Positions 15,188-25,759 of a stretch of DNA of 52,732 nucleotides are shown one piece after another; positions within the stretch are counted from its first letter, which is position 1; each line of letters begins with the position of its first letter. The notes under the pieces were generated by a model. The model was given only the letters and a program-made list of their open reading frames with translations, did not search any database and was not told the origin of the DNA. The stretch is from a virus, in IMG/VR virus record IMGVR_UViG_3300042294_004185, positions 1 through 52,732 of that record. One strand, written 5' to 3'. The position numbers and the translations under genes were made by a program.

Positions 15188-15996
15188 ATTAATTTATTGT
15201 GTTTAAAAATTTGTGTGATTGTGTTTACTATATTTTGCTCGTAATTTACATACTCTAAAGCCAATTTCCAATTTTTATTAATTATTTCTTTTCGATTTTC
15301 GTAATAACTTTCATTTAGTTGATTAGTTATATAAATTAAATCATCTATGTTATTAAATGTTATAATACCGTCTATATCAAAGTAATCTCCTATATTTGAA
15401 CAACCCCAATAAATTGGAATTGTCTTTAATAAAAAACAATCTAATATTTTTTCAGTAAAATAACCTCTATGAGATGTATTTTCAATTACTATTCCAAACT
15501 GAGAATCTCCAAATATAAATTTTTTACCTAAACGAGCATCTTCAATATTATTTCTATCTCCATATGTTTCATAAAACTTAAGAGGAATACTAAATTCATT
15601 TTGTCTTGCTAAAGCTTCATGTCTTAAAGAATGACCATATGTTTTTAATAATTTACCACATAAATGAGATAATTGAAACTTTTTATCATGTTCTTTATTG
15701 TATTGATCGGGTTGTAACCAAGTATGTCCAAAAGGTTGATAAACAGCATTATCACAATTATTTAGTACTTTATCACTTTGTGTTAAAATAATATTAAATA
15801 ATTCTTTATTTTGAATAGTCCAATCATGTAAACCAAAATATTCATTTGGTTCCTGAAATGATATAATGTTTATATCTGATAATTCATCTTGTGATTGGGG
15901 TGGAGTTTCTACAAATAAAGAAAAATCCAAATGAGATAAGTGTTGTAATTTATCTTTAAAAACTTGCTCATTAAAATGAGATACTTTTAATTTCAT
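15184..15996 (-). CDS. GT10-type fucosyltransferase-like glycosyltransferase
   Basis: This 270-aa protein has, at 167-198, the C-terminal donor motif of alpha-1,3-fucosyltransferases: FGIVIENTSHRGYFTEKI followed by LDCFLLKTIPIYWG. The family moves L-fucose or a similar deoxy sugar from a GDP donor. The N-terminal half is divergent. In this operon it could attach the deoxy sugar made by the neighbouring enzymes. No membrane segment is visible, so it acts in the cytoplasm. It overlaps both neighbours by 4 bases. Whether the donor is GDP-linked is inference. Confidence 0.8.
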   Translation of the reverse strand: MKLKVSHFNEQVFKDKLQHLSHLDFSLFVETPPQSQDELSDINIISFQEPNEYFGLHDWTIQNKELFNIILTQSDKVLNNCDNAVYQPFGHTWLQPDQYNKEHDKKFQLSHLCGKLLKTYGHSLRHEALARQNEFSIPLKFYETYGDRNNIEDARLGKKFIFGDSQFGIVIENTSHRGYFTEKILDCFLLKTIPIYWGCSNIGDYFDIDGIITFNNIDDLIYITNQLNESYYENRKEIINKNWKLALEYVNYEQNIVNTITQIFKHNKLI

Positions 15997-16601
15997 AACG
16001 TATTATAAAACTCGTTTTGTTTTTCTTGTCTTTCTATTGTTTTAGGGTGTAATAAACAAAATTCATCTTCAGCAGGTAAAACAGCATATTTTTTAAATCC
16101 ATCTAACCTTTCGTGTACCTTGTTTATCCATTTTATTGTTGGAATATTTTTATATATTCTCCATTGATAATCAGGAAAATTAATTCTATCACCTTCTACA
16201 TTCCATTTCCATTTCTGGATATGTTCCTCGGTGAGACCACTTACGGTATTAATCCGAGGAACTAAGTATACATCCACATCAGGATTGCTCTCTAAAATAC
16301 CTGGTAACATATTAAGTAAATCTGTATTAGGTAATTCATCAGCATCTATTTGGAAGATATATTCTCCAGAACAGTGTTTAATTAATTCATTTTTATAGGC
16401 AGCAAAATCTTTATTTAATGGATAAAAATGATGTTTAATACCCCTGTTTACTATTACACCAACAACTTCATTTGTACAATTATCTTTATCGATTTGAATA
16501 ATTATTTCATATTCAGGGTACAAAGCTCGTTCTTGGAGGTAATCCAATAGAGTTTCTAATTCTTTATGTTCATTACAAACTGTTATCGCTATGCTTATCA
16601 T
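15993..16601 (-). CDS. Family 2 glycosyltransferase (LPS type)
   Basis: About 202 aa. The GT2 start ISIAITVCNEHKELETLL is followed by IIIQIDKDNC, NELIKHCSGEYIFQIDADELP (the DAD metal motif) and a WIYK/VHERL acceptor region typical of small LPS glycosyltransferases. An ATG eight codons upstream would lengthen the overlap with the zinc-ribbon gene to 53 bases. I chose the second ATG, because the family begins within a few residues of the first strand. It overlaps the GT10 gene by 4 bases. Confidence 0.8.
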   Translation of the reverse strand: MISIAITVCNEHKELETLLDYLQERALYPEYEIIIQIDKDNCTNEVVGVIVNRGIKHHFYPLNKDFAAYKNELIKHCSGEYIFQIDADELPNTDLLNMLPGILESNPDVDVYLVPRINTVSGLTEEHIQKWKWNVEGDRINFPDYQWRIYKNIPTIKWINKVHERLDGFKKYAVLPAEDEFCLLHPKTIERQEKQNEFYNTL

Positions 16602-17061
16602 CTTCGTCTTCTGGTAGGACTCCAATATACACTAAAGCTTCAATATAATCACGTTCAGGGAACATATAGAGAGTAGTCATATCCATTCTCCATTCATAGT
16701 ATTGTCCTTCTTTTCCTGGAATTGGATATTTGGTTTTTTCTTCTTCGGTTACAGGAACTGCTTTTACAGCTGCCCAGCCCCAATTATCTTTAGAAGCCCC
16801 ATTAGCAAATATCATTCCTTTTTCAGGAACATTTGTTGTTGATGGCATCCAAGTTAATCCATTTTCATCAACATAAAGCAAATCTTTATATAATTCAGGT
16901 AATACTTCAAGCTGTCTATTGTAAAATTCTTCTCCTTCTTTCATTAAAGAATTAGTCATAAAACCGCATCCATAACAAAAATACGTTTTAATGTCTTGAT
17001 TTACTTCTTCTACGTAGCAAGCATCTGAGCCGCAACGAGCACATGTTATTAAATTATCCAT
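16573..17061 (-). CDS. Zinc-ribbon protein of unknown function
   Basis: This 162-aa protein starts with a zinc ribbon: CARC at residues 7-10 and CYGC about 20 residues later. The rest is a compact acidic domain rich in Trp, Tyr and Pro (GLTWMPSTTN, KDNWGWAAVKAVPV) and ends in an acidic tail. I cannot name it. It sits inside the glycan block between glycosyltransferases, overlapping the GT4 gene by 8 bases. It may be a phage core gene around which the block assembled. Confidence 0.55.
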   Translation of the reverse strand: MDNLITCARCGSDACYVEEVNQDIKTYFCYGCGFMTNSLMKEGEEFYNRQLEVLPELYKDLLYVDENGLTWMPSTTNVPEKGMIFANGASKDNWGWAAVKAVPVTEEEKTKYPIPGKEGQYYEWRMDMTTLYMFPERDYIEALVYIGVLPEDEDDKHSDNSL

Positions 17062-18352
17062 TTTGTTCTACTGTTTTAATTTTTGGTAACTCTATTTTTT
17101 TAAGTTTTGGTATTGTTAATTTTACTTCTTCTGGAAATTCTGGAATGTATTGAGTTAGATAATTACTTATTTTTTCTTGCATTTTATTCCAACTAAATTC
17201 ATTTTTACTTATAAAGGCTTGACGTTTAGCTTTATCAGTATAATTTTTATAATTTTCAAATACATCTTTTAAATAATGTCCTATTTCCATATGGTTTGGA
17301 CTTAACCAACTTGATTCTTTTAATAACCATTGGTTTGCAGAACTTGGATGTACAGGAGTTAATTGACCACCAATCAAATTTGTAAATTCAGCATTCAAGA
17401 AATCTAATTGACCTGACCAACCTGTAGTAATTAATGGCTTTTTGACTAAAGTAAATTCAAGTAATGGACGACCATAACCTTCTCCTTTAGTTAAATTAAT
17501 CATTGCTTTTACTTTAGAATGATTATAAAGTTCATTCATTTCAGCATCTGTAAATTCACCATGAAGTAAATAAATATTAGGTAAATTCTTTGATGGAATT
17601 GATTTCCTAATTTTATTAATTTTTTTAAGTATTTCTTCTCTATCAAGATAAGATGAACCTGCTCCTGATGTTTTTAAGATTAAAGCTGGTTTATTGGCTT
17701 TATTTTTAAAGGTTTCATAAAATGCTTTAATTAATAATCCAACATTTTTTCTATCCTCACCCATATCACCAGCCATCCAATGTCCTACAAACAAATAGGC
17801 AAATTTTTCTTTAATTTGAATATCTAATGAACAAGGAGTATCAATTACTTTATATGTATTTAAATCTGCTCCTTCAAATAATACTTCAACTGGTTTTTTA
17901 AGTTCAATAATTCCTAATAATTGATTTGAATTAGGATCTCTTTTTTCAAATTTTGATTCTTCAAATACTTTTTTAGAATGATTTGATGAAACAAAGTTTA
18001 AATCCATTCTATTCAATCCTTCAATCCAATCACCAGCACATAAAGTAGTTTCAATACCTGCTGTAAATCCAATATTGTATTTTCCTACTGGTTGGAATTC
18101 ATTTGGGATTGTTACTTGGGCCCAAATTTGAGGTTGAAATGTTAATTGATTATTAGGTACAACTAAACTATATAGAAAATTCCATTCAGGATTATCACTA
18201 CAAAATCCAAAAGGACAAGCTCCCCAACGTTGGGATAATAGTTTAACGTCGTATTTATCTGTTTCAATAATGGCTTTAATTAAATCTCTTGAACGAGCAC
18301 CGTAGCCACTGTAGGTATCAAAAGGGCAACTTATAACAAATGTTGGTTTCAT
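17054..18352 (-). CDS. GT4-type glycosyltransferase (GT-B fold)
   Basis: This 432-aa protein starts with VISCPFDTYSGYGARSRDL, the N-terminal pattern of GT-B enzymes. It has FVGHWMAGDMGEDRKNVGLLI in the donor domain and EGYGRPLLEFTLVKKPLI, the E-x7-E motif that binds the nucleotide-sugar in GT4 enzymes. It would transfer a sugar with retention of configuration. It is followed one base away by a second GT4-like protein upstream, and the two may act in turn. The coding style is closer to the phage core than the sugar-building genes. The acceptor is unknown. Confidence 0.8.
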   Translation of the reverse strand: MKPTFVISCPFDTYSGYGARSRDLIKAIIETDKYDVKLLSQRWGACPFGFCSDNPEWNFLYSLVVPNNQLTFQPQIWAQVTIPNEFQPVGKYNIGFTAGIETTLCAGDWIEGLNRMDLNFVSSNHSKKVFEESKFEKRDPNSNQLLGIIELKKPVEVLFEGADLNTYKVIDTPCSLDIQIKEKFAYLFVGHWMAGDMGEDRKNVGLLIKAFYETFKNKANKPALILKTSGAGSSYLDREEILKKINKIRKSIPSKNLPNIYLLHGEFTDAEMNELYNHSKVKAMINLTKGEGYGRPLLEFTLVKKPLITTGWSGQLDFLNAEFTNLIGGQLTPVHPSSANQWLLKESSWLSPNHMEIGHYLKDVFENYKNYTDKAKRQAFISKNEFSWNKMQEKISNYLTQYIPEFPEEVKLTIPKLKKIELPKIKTVEQNG

Positions 18353-19788
18353 TAATATAACAATTTATGGTTTATAATTCTATCTTCTACTTCATTAACA
18401 TTAATCAATTCAAATTTTTCTCTTGGTTTCCAAGTTGAAAATAATTCATTAAATGCTTCTATTACTCTTTTACCTTGATATTCAGCAGTAAATCCAGCTT
18501 CATCACTCATAGCCCATTCTTTTCCGGCTAAACCTCTATTTTTACGTTCTTCAGGACCTAAGTTATACACAGCCATAATTTGTTCAGCTGCATCTTCTGG
18601 ATTGCAAGTGTCATCCCAAATGTATGGAGTTGGGGGAGAACCTACTAATGTTCTAGAACTTGGGAATACGGGAAAAGCCCACTTACCGTGTTTTTTATAA
18701 GTGCCTTTATGGTTTGAAGGTACATCTGCATTTGGTGTAAACCAATTACCATTTTCATCTTCAAATCTCATTTGATCTTGCATACCACCAGTTACGTTAG
18801 CGATAATAGGATTACCTGCTAATATAGCTTCTGTTAAACTTAATCCCCAACCTTCATTAGAAGTTAATAGAATTTGACAGTCTGTACTGTTATAAAGTAA
18901 ATTCATTTGTTGTGGATTGAAAACACTATCTGTAAAGATAACATTATATTGTTCTCCGTTAGCTAATAATTCAATTACAGCATCCAAATCAGTACCATGT
19001 TCATTAACATGTTCGGTATGTAATACTAAAGCACATTTTTTAGCTTTTTCAATAGGTAATTGATCTATAAAATATCTATATGCTAAAATAGTATCTGGGA
19101 TTTGTTTACGTCTAATATTTCTAGAATTAAATAGTAGAGCAAAATCATATTCTTTATCTTTAAATAATTTCTTTTTAAATTCTTTTAATTCAGAATCATT
19201 TTTATCTAAAGGTTTAAAAATATCAGTATTTAGTCCGTGAGGAATATATTTTAAAATTCTCTTATCGGCTTTATCTCCTAATACTAATTTATTAATGTTT
19301 ACAGTTTGTTTTGAAATACCCATCAACAAATCACAGGCCTCATAAAAAGGTTTGTTATATAATGGAGCAGGATAATCATCCCAAATATTTAAATATGTAA
19401 TAGGAATATGTTTTCTAATTTCATTTTCCATAGAAAACACCCAAACAAAATATCTTGGATCTGTAATCAACATAATAGCGTCTGGTTTTTCAACAGCCAT
19501 CAATTGTCTTAAAATATCTGGATTTCCATATTCATGGACTGGATATAGAGTTACTGAAGCATCTTTTAATCCTGTGGTCTCATTAGTTGAGGGAGATAAG
19601 TCTAATCTTTTTCCAAATTCAGGATGTTGAATTGCTCCTCCTAAATTTACCCAATTAAAATGTTGTGCTGTGTGCAAAACTATTTCTTTACCTACGTTAG
19701 CGATACCAGAATGTACTCTAATATCATCACAAATAAGCATAATTTTCTTCCTCTTATCAGGAGGTAAGTAAGCAAAACTTGAATTCAT
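18352..19788 (-). CDS. GT4-type glycosyltransferase (GT-B fold)
   Basis: This 478-aa protein has a GT-B pattern: IMLICDDIRVHSGIANVGKE at the N-terminus, LLFNSRNIRRKQIPDTILA opening the donor domain, and NEGWGLSLTEAILAGNPII with the E-x7-E motif. A WDDYPAPLYNKPFYEACDLL stretch resembles the linker of related enzymes. It probably works with the GT4 gene just downstream. It lies 7 bases after the small RHH-like gene, so it is probably the first enzyme gene of the transcript. The substrate is not readable from the sequence. Confidence 0.8.
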   Translation of the reverse strand: MNSSFAYLPPDKRKKIMLICDDIRVHSGIANVGKEIVLHTAQHFNWVNLGGAIQHPEFGKRLDLSPSTNETTGLKDASVTLYPVHEYGNPDILRQLMAVEKPDAIMLITDPRYFVWVFSMENEIRKHIPITYLNIWDDYPAPLYNKPFYEACDLLMGISKQTVNINKLVLGDKADKRILKYIPHGLNTDIFKPLDKNDSELKEFKKKLFKDKEYDFALLFNSRNIRRKQIPDTILAYRYFIDQLPIEKAKKCALVLHTEHVNEHGTDLDAVIELLANGEQYNVIFTDSVFNPQQMNLLYNSTDCQILLTSNEGWGLSLTEAILAGNPIIANVTGGMQDQMRFEDENGNWFTPNADVPSNHKGTYKKHGKWAFPVFPSSRTLVGSPPTPYIWDDTCNPEDAAEQIMAVYNLGPEERKNRGLAGKEWAMSDEAGFTAEYQGKRVIEAFNELFSTWKPREKFELINVNEVEDRIINHKLLY

Positions 19789-19795
19789 GTATTTT

Positions 19796-19990
19796 TTAAT
19801 TTTTAATTTCTAAATTGTTGTGTGAATGAACTTTTTTACGAAAATCTTCATCGGTAAGGTACAAATGAATAGTGCGGTCGGCAAGTTTTTGTAAAGAAAA
19901 TTTGTACTTAACACAGGCAATCTTGAAATCCTCGAATAACTCACTCTGTACTTTTACAGAGGTTAATGTCATATCCTTTTTATTTGTCAT
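19796..19990 (-). CDS. Ribbon-helix-helix-like small DNA-binding protein
   Basis: This 64-aa protein has TLTSVKVQSELFEDFKIACV followed by a second helix (FSLQKLADRTIHLYL). One beta strand followed by two helices is the ribbon-helix-helix layout of Arc/MetJ-type repressors, which bind DNA as dimers. As the first gene ahead of the glycan block, it could control that block or its own promoter, which is inference. A leader with CGACATTAAA... resembles the one ahead of the gp32-like gene. Confidence 0.6.
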   Translation of the reverse strand: MTNKKDMTLTSVKVQSELFEDFKIACVKYKFSLQKLADRTIHLYLTDEDFRKKVHSHNNLEIKN

Positions 19991-20018
19991 AGCTTTTATT
20001 AATTTAATGTCGTATATA

Positions 20019-20049
20019 AATATATTAGGATTCTTTAAGATATACCTTT
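20019..20049 (-). promoter_or_regulatory. Weak promoter candidate ahead of the RHH gene
   Basis: TATATT is present, with CAAAGG 20 bases away rather than TTTGG at 19, so the match is poor. What supports it is the leader CGACATTAAAT.. that closely follows the one downstream of the promoter at 48106. It would be the only promoter seen ahead of the 13-kb glycan block. Confidence 0.35.
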
Positions 20050-20988
20050 GTTACACAATTCTTTATTATCTTTAAAAGGACAGTATTTACAATTATTAAG
20101 TGAAGGATTAGGTTCGTGAACGACATCCTTATAAGAACCATCATTATTAAATACACCTTCTATAAAACTTGTTATAGCATTTACTGCTTTATTTACTTTT
20201 ACTTTACCAGATGCTGGAGAATATTCTTGGATTCTGGAGGTAGGGTATGGGGAGTCTTTCCATATTTTACGTTTAACTATAAAGAATTCAATATCAATGT
20301 TATCAATATCAACACCAAATTGTTTAGCAAAAAAGTATTTATAAAGTATTAGTTGAAATTGTTTTGTTTCATCTTTTTTCTCATAATCACTCCAACCCTT
20401 AGTAGATGTTTTAATATCTAATATCTTGAATTTATTTAGTGTTTCATTATATAAAACAACATCTAAATAACCTTTATATAAAACATTATTAAATTGAGAT
20501 AGTGGAGTTAAAACAATAGGAACCTCACATCCAATTAAATGCCATCCCCTTTTCCCAAAAATACCTGCTCTATTTTTCTTTACTGCTTTAATAATTTCTA
20601 ATCCATCATCAAAAAATTCTCTCATTTGAACAGGATCACTAAAATGAACCTTTTTATTTGAGGTATAATCTTTTAAGTATGTTTCTCTAAAACGTTCTTC
20701 AAAATAAGCATCTAAATCAATTCGGTCAGCAGCGGCACCACTTTGCTCATATATAGTTGTTATATAATGTTGTAAAGTTTCATGTAATGCCGTTCCAAAC
20801 GTCATATGAATTGATGATTCAGACGTATAAAAACCATCTTTATACTGTAAAGACCACTTACGTGGACAATTAGTATACATCGAAAGTTGACTATACGAAA
20901 TCGATTTATGGATTGCGTAGTTAACTTCGTTTACTGGTTGTTTTTTAATCTGTTTTACAAGTGCAGGTATTTTTTTCTTTTTTCCCAA
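20035..20988 (-). CDS. RecB-like PD-(D/E)xK nuclease with Cys cluster
   Basis: This 317-aa protein has the order of motifs of RecB/Cas4-type nucleases: SYSQLSMYTNCPRKW (C41), GTALHE (65-70), GYLDVVLY with D176, ILDIKTS with D191-x-K193, and Q212 in the QhxxY region. It ends in C300-x2-C303...C312. One Cys near the start plus three near the end is the layout that holds an iron-sulphur cluster in AddB and Cas4. It probably degrades or trims DNA ends during phage recombination or host-DNA breakdown. A short basic N-terminus precedes the domain. It lies 3 bases after the MazG-like gene. Confidence 0.8.
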   Translation of the reverse strand: MGKKKKIPALVKQIKKQPVNEVNYAIHKSISYSQLSMYTNCPRKWSLQYKDGFYTSESSIHMTFGTALHETLQHYITTIYEQSGAAADRIDLDAYFEERFRETYLKDYTSNKKVHFSDPVQMREFFDDGLEIIKAVKKNRAGIFGKRGWHLIGCEVPIVLTPLSQFNNVLYKGYLDVVLYNETLNKFKILDIKTSTKGWSDYEKKDETKQFQLILYKYFFAKQFGVDIDNIDIEFFIVKRKIWKDSPYPTSRIQEYSPASGKVKVNKAVNAITSFIEGVFNNDGSYKDVVHEPNPSLNNCKYCPFKDNKELCNKGIS

Positions 20989-20991
20989 AAC

Positions 20992-21246
20992 CTATTTTTT
21001 ACCTTTTAGCATTTGGATCACTTTTTCTAAGTATAGAGCTAAATCCATTGCTTCTTCTTTGGCATGTTGTAAATAATCTAATACTGATAAGTCTGTTCTA
21101 TCTAAAGTATTATTGTATTTTTCTTTACCCATTTCAGCTCTAGTAATGTGTTCATCGATAACCGAATCAACAATAGAGTCTGTTTTTAATATTGTACGAG
21201 TTTCAACACCGTGTCTAACTCCGTAAATTTCACTGTTTTTTGTCAT
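20992..21246 (-). CDS. MazG-like small NTP pyrophosphohydrolase candidate
   Basis: This 84-aa protein has a stretch (EKYNNTLDRTDLSVLDYLQH, then AKEEAMDLALYLEKVIQ) resembling the helical metal-binding part of small all-alpha NTP pyrophosphatases, where the EEAxDLALY acids bind Mg. Such enzymes remove unwanted dNTPs or (p)ppGpp-type nucleotides. It is shorter than full MazG domains (about 100 aa). It overlaps the clamp-loader gene upstream by 4 bases. Confidence 0.55.
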   Translation of the reverse strand: MTKNSEIYGVRHGVETRTILKTDSIVDSVIDEHITRAEMGKEKYNNTLDRTDLSVLDYLQHAKEEAMDLALYLEKVIQMLKGKK

Positions 21247-21662
21247 TGTACTTCTTTTAATAACTTTTTAATTTCTTTTTCATCAACACCTGCCCTTTCA
21301 AGAATCATCTCTACTCCTTCTCTTTTAAGAATATAAAGATAGTCTTCAGCTTCCCCAAGGGAAATTGTATAATGATCAGCAATGTGTTGTAACACTTTTT
21401 CGTTTGGTTTTTTACGTGAACTTTTCACGTACTTAAGGAAGACATTCTTTTTAGGTAACATATGGCAGTAGTATTTATAGATTTTTTCTTTTTCAGGCAA
21501 CGGTATTCTTTGGCCATAGTTAGCAACCTCTGTATACCCCTCATACATACTAACAAACCGGTGAACCATGTAAGAATTAAACGAATTTTGCTGGTCTTCA
21601 GTAAAAGAAGACCAAGCAGATTTCGTTGTTGTTATCTCTTTAAGCCAATCAAATATTGTCAT
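21243..21662 (-). CDS. 62: Clamp loader small subunit (T4 gp62-like)
   Basis: This 139-aa protein fits the phage clamp loader small subunit: FDWLKEITTTKSAW at the start, a central MVHRFVSM... helix set, a PKKNVFLKYVKSSRK basic stretch, and a C-terminal DHYTISLGEAEDYLYIL... helix pair that resembles the end of gp62. With gp44 it opens the clamp around the primer end in an ATP-driven step. Its place beside the gp44-like gene supports the call, since similarity in this family is low. T4 gp62 is longer (187 aa). It overlaps the gene upstream by 14 bases. Confidence 0.7.
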   Translation of the reverse strand: MTIFDWLKEITTTKSAWSSFTEDQQNSFNSYMVHRFVSMYEGYTEVANYGQRIPLPEKEKIYKYYCHMLPKKNVFLKYVKSSRKKPNEKVLQHIADHYTISLGEAEDYLYILKREGVEMILERAGVDEKEIKKLLKEVQ

Positions 21663-21903
21663 TTACTTCTTCTTCGAATTCAGCTCTTAATTCTTTAGGA
21701 AGCAATTCTACTAGTACCTTACCTGTAGCTACATCATAAAAACATGGAATTGGAATAACTCCATCTTCTTGAGTACCAGTTACAAAACGAGATACTTTAC
21801 GCAAAATAACCCCTTCAGCAAATACTTGATTACCTTCAGGTGATGTGATTGGTCTTGTGTTTTTAATGTCGATATTGACATTCATTTGTGGTTTATTTGT
21901 CAT
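21649..21903 (-). CDS. Small unknown protein within the replication block, 84 aa
   Basis: The likely product is MTNKPQMNVNIDIKNTRPIT... of 84 aa, a beta-rich pattern (GVILRKVSRFV, GVIPIPCFYDVATGKVL). An ATG ten codons upstream would lengthen the overlap with the membrane-protein gene. I chose the second, which overlaps it by only 11 bases. No family recognised. Confidence 0.55.
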   Translation of the reverse strand: MTNKPQMNVNIDIKNTRPITSPEGNQVFAEGVILRKVSRFVTGTQEDGVIPIPCFYDVATGKVLVELLPKELRAEFEEEVNDNI

Positions 21904-22096
21904 TGTTTTCTTTATTATGTTTTTTCCATTCAATCCAGAATCCAGTTGCTACTAATAAATTCATACCAACTGAAGCCCATAATTCATAAATGTCTTCATA
22001 TATGTTCATAGTTAAGTGAATATGTCCTACTGCCCAAAAAGGTATAGACAAATTACTAGCTACCCATACTATAAAGAACATTATAAATTTTTTCAT
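21893..22096 (-). CDS. Small two-pass membrane protein, 67 aa
   Basis: Two hydrophobic segments are visible, about residues 5-25 and 40-57 (WASVGMNLLVATGFWIEW), with a charged tail. It lies between clamp-loader genes and overlaps the gp44-like gene by 4 bases. Its function is unknown; a membrane role during infection is a guess. Confidence 0.5.
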   Translation of the reverse strand: MKKFIMFFIVWVASNLSIPFWAVGHIHLTMNIYEDIYELWASVGMNLLVATGFWIEWKKHNKENNDK

Positions 22097-23031
22097 ATAA
22101 CTCTTTTATTTGAAATTAATGACAAGATTCTGGATACCAAAGCCATTATATTAATTTCTTTATCTAATCTAAAATTAGCATGATATTGATACTCTTCAAT
22201 ATAAATTACTATCTCACCTACACTTAATGGAGCATACTTTTCTACATTGTCATACAAGTATCTAAACATGTCTTCAAAATCATTTACATTTGAGTCAGCA
22301 ATTATTTGTCTAATGTTATTAAACGATTTAGCTGTTGGTTTCATTAATTCCGCGAGCACCTTGTTTTTATAGCTATTAGACACTAATATACTTTTATCTA
22401 CAACGATTTCATCACCATTAACACTCATTTGTAGTGTGTTAAGCATTTTACGAATATCAGGATAATGTTGATTAATAACTAATTTTAAATCATCAGCACT
22501 ACAATCAACTTCTTCCTGTTTAAAGATATCCATAATATGATAAGCAATCTCTTGTTTAGATGGAGGTACAATTTTTAATACCTGACAACGAGATTGTAGA
22601 GGATCAATTACACGTTCAATATAATTACAAGTTAAAATAAAACGAGTTGACCTTGAAAATGTTTCAATAATATTACGGAGCGCTGCTTGACCTTGGATTG
22701 TAATATAATCTGCTTCATCCAAGATAATTACTTTAAATGGTTTAAATGAGGCAACAGAGGCAAAACTTTTAACTTTTTCCCTAATTGTGTCAATTCCATT
22801 TTCATCACTAGCATTAATGTACAAATATTCACAATCTAAATTATTAACAATAAGTTTTGCTAATGTAGTTTTACCTGTACCTGCTGTTCCGTAAAATAGG
22901 AAGTTTTGAATATCATTTTGTTTTAAGTAATGAGAAATAGTTTGTTTGATATTTTCATTACCAACATAATCTTCAAGTGTTTGACTACGGTATTTTTCAA
23001 CCCATAATGTATGCTCTCTCTTAGTACTCAT
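22093..23031 (-). CDS. 44: Clamp loader large subunit (T4 gp44-like AAA+ ATPase)
   Basis: This 312-aa RFC-type AAA+ protein starts with LWVEKYRSQTLEDYVG (the RFC box), then Walker A GTAGTGKT (48-55), Walker B VIILDEAD near 101-108, and the arginine finger SRC (147-149). It would form the ATPase ring that loads the sliding clamp, together with the gp62-like protein encoded just downstream. The length matches T4 gp44 (319 aa). It overlaps the unknown gene upstream by 11 bases and lies in the same transcript as the chaperonin genes. Confidence 0.92.
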   Translation of the reverse strand: MSTKREHTLWVEKYRSQTLEDYVGNENIKQTISHYLKQNDIQNFLFYGTAGTGKTTLAKLIVNNLDCEYLYINASDENGIDTIREKVKSFASVASFKPFKVIILDEADYITIQGQAALRNIIETFSRSTRFILTCNYIERVIDPLQSRCQVLKIVPPSKQEIAYHIMDIFKQEEVDCSADDLKLVINQHYPDIRKMLNTLQMSVNGDEIVVDKSILVSNSYKNKVLAELMKPTAKSFNNIRQIIADSNVNDFEDMFRYLYDNVEKYAPLSVGEIVIYIEEYQYHANFRLDKEINIMALVSRILSLISNKRVI

Positions 23032-23287
23032 AGTCTCCGTAAATTGAATATTGTTTAGGTTTTGGTTCTTTAATTTCTACTTCTTCAGAAAAGATAGCAT
23101 AAAGTTTACCTTGAGCTAAATCTAAACGAAATGCTTTTGGTTTAACTGTATTAAGTTGAAACCATGCTTCTAAAGCTTCAGTTAATCCTTTTTGAATAGC
23201 ATTAACATTACTTATTTTCCATTGGTCACCTGGTGGTACACGACTACCAATTTCAATTAATTTTTCTTTAATTTCTGTTTTACTCAT
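23021..23287 (-). CDS. Unknown protein, 88 aa
   Basis: A helical N-terminal half (KLIEIGSRVPPGDQWKISNV...) and a beta-like end with KPKQYSIYGDYEY. No family recognised. It overlaps both neighbours by a few bases and sits between GroEL-linked genes and the clamp loader, so it is probably co-transcribed with them. Confidence 0.5.
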   Translation of the reverse strand: MSKTEIKEKLIEIGSRVPPGDQWKISNVNAIQKGLTEALEAWFQLNTVKPKAFRLDLAQGKLYAIFSEEVEIKEPKPKQYSIYGDYEY

Positions 23288-23472
23288 AACTTAATTTGTT
23301 CAATCAGGTAAGGCAGTAGGTCTTCATATCTCCAATTTACAGTTACATAATCGGATTTCATCAAACCAACATACAAATAATTAGTTCCCGGTACAAAATA
23401 AAACTCTTTGATTCGATAATTAAGTTCATTAATTTGAATCTGTTTACCTATAAGACCTACTGCGTCCTGCAT
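23284..23472 (-). CDS. Unknown small protein, 62 aa
   Basis: A beta-rich sequence (IGKQIQINELNYRIKEFYFV, YLYVGLMKSDYVTVNW) that looks like a small barrel domain. No motif. It is 10 bases after the GroEL gene and overlaps the next gene by 4 bases. Confidence 0.5.
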   Translation of the reverse strand: MQDAVGLIGKQIQINELNYRIKEFYFVPGTNYLYVGLMKSDYVTVNWRYEDLLPYLIEQIKL

Positions 23473-23482
23473 AATCGTTAAT

Positions 23483-25421
<1,939 letters not shown>

Positions 25422-25425
25422 ATTT

Positions 25426-25746
25426 TTAAATTCCTAAATTAACTAATTGATTGATTTCTTCTTGAATGTTTTTAAACATTTCAATATATTCTTGAATTGA
25501 ATTATAACTTTTTTTATCATTAACTTTATTACGAGCAATTGTCTTTAAACAATTTCCAAAATTACTATAATGACCTAATGCTTTAGTATATTCTTTACCA
25601 GGTTTATTATCTTCAGTATATCTAGTATCTGGAGTAATTGTTTGATAAACAGTATAGCAGTAAGCATCTTTACCTATAAAATAAGGTTCGATTCTAGGAT
25701 CTCTGATAACTGTGATTGATGATAATTCTTCTTTTTCTTTTGTCAT
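25426..25746 (-). CDS. Unknown protein ahead of groES, 106 aa
   Basis: It begins with a charged stretch, then VIRDPRIEPYFIGKDAYCYTVYQ, suggesting a small beta domain followed by helices (SYNSIQEYIEMFKNIQEEI). No family recognised. A strong early-type promoter lies 23 bases ahead, inside the gene upstream, so this gene is probably the first of the groES-groEL-clamp loader transcript. Confidence 0.6.
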   Translation of the reverse strand: MTKEKEELSSITVIRDPRIEPYFIGKDAYCYTVYQTITPDTRYTEDNKPGKEYTKALGHYSNFGNCLKTIARNKVNDKKSYNSIQEYIEMFKNIQEEINQLVNLGI

Positions 25747-25759
25747 AACTTATGTTTGT

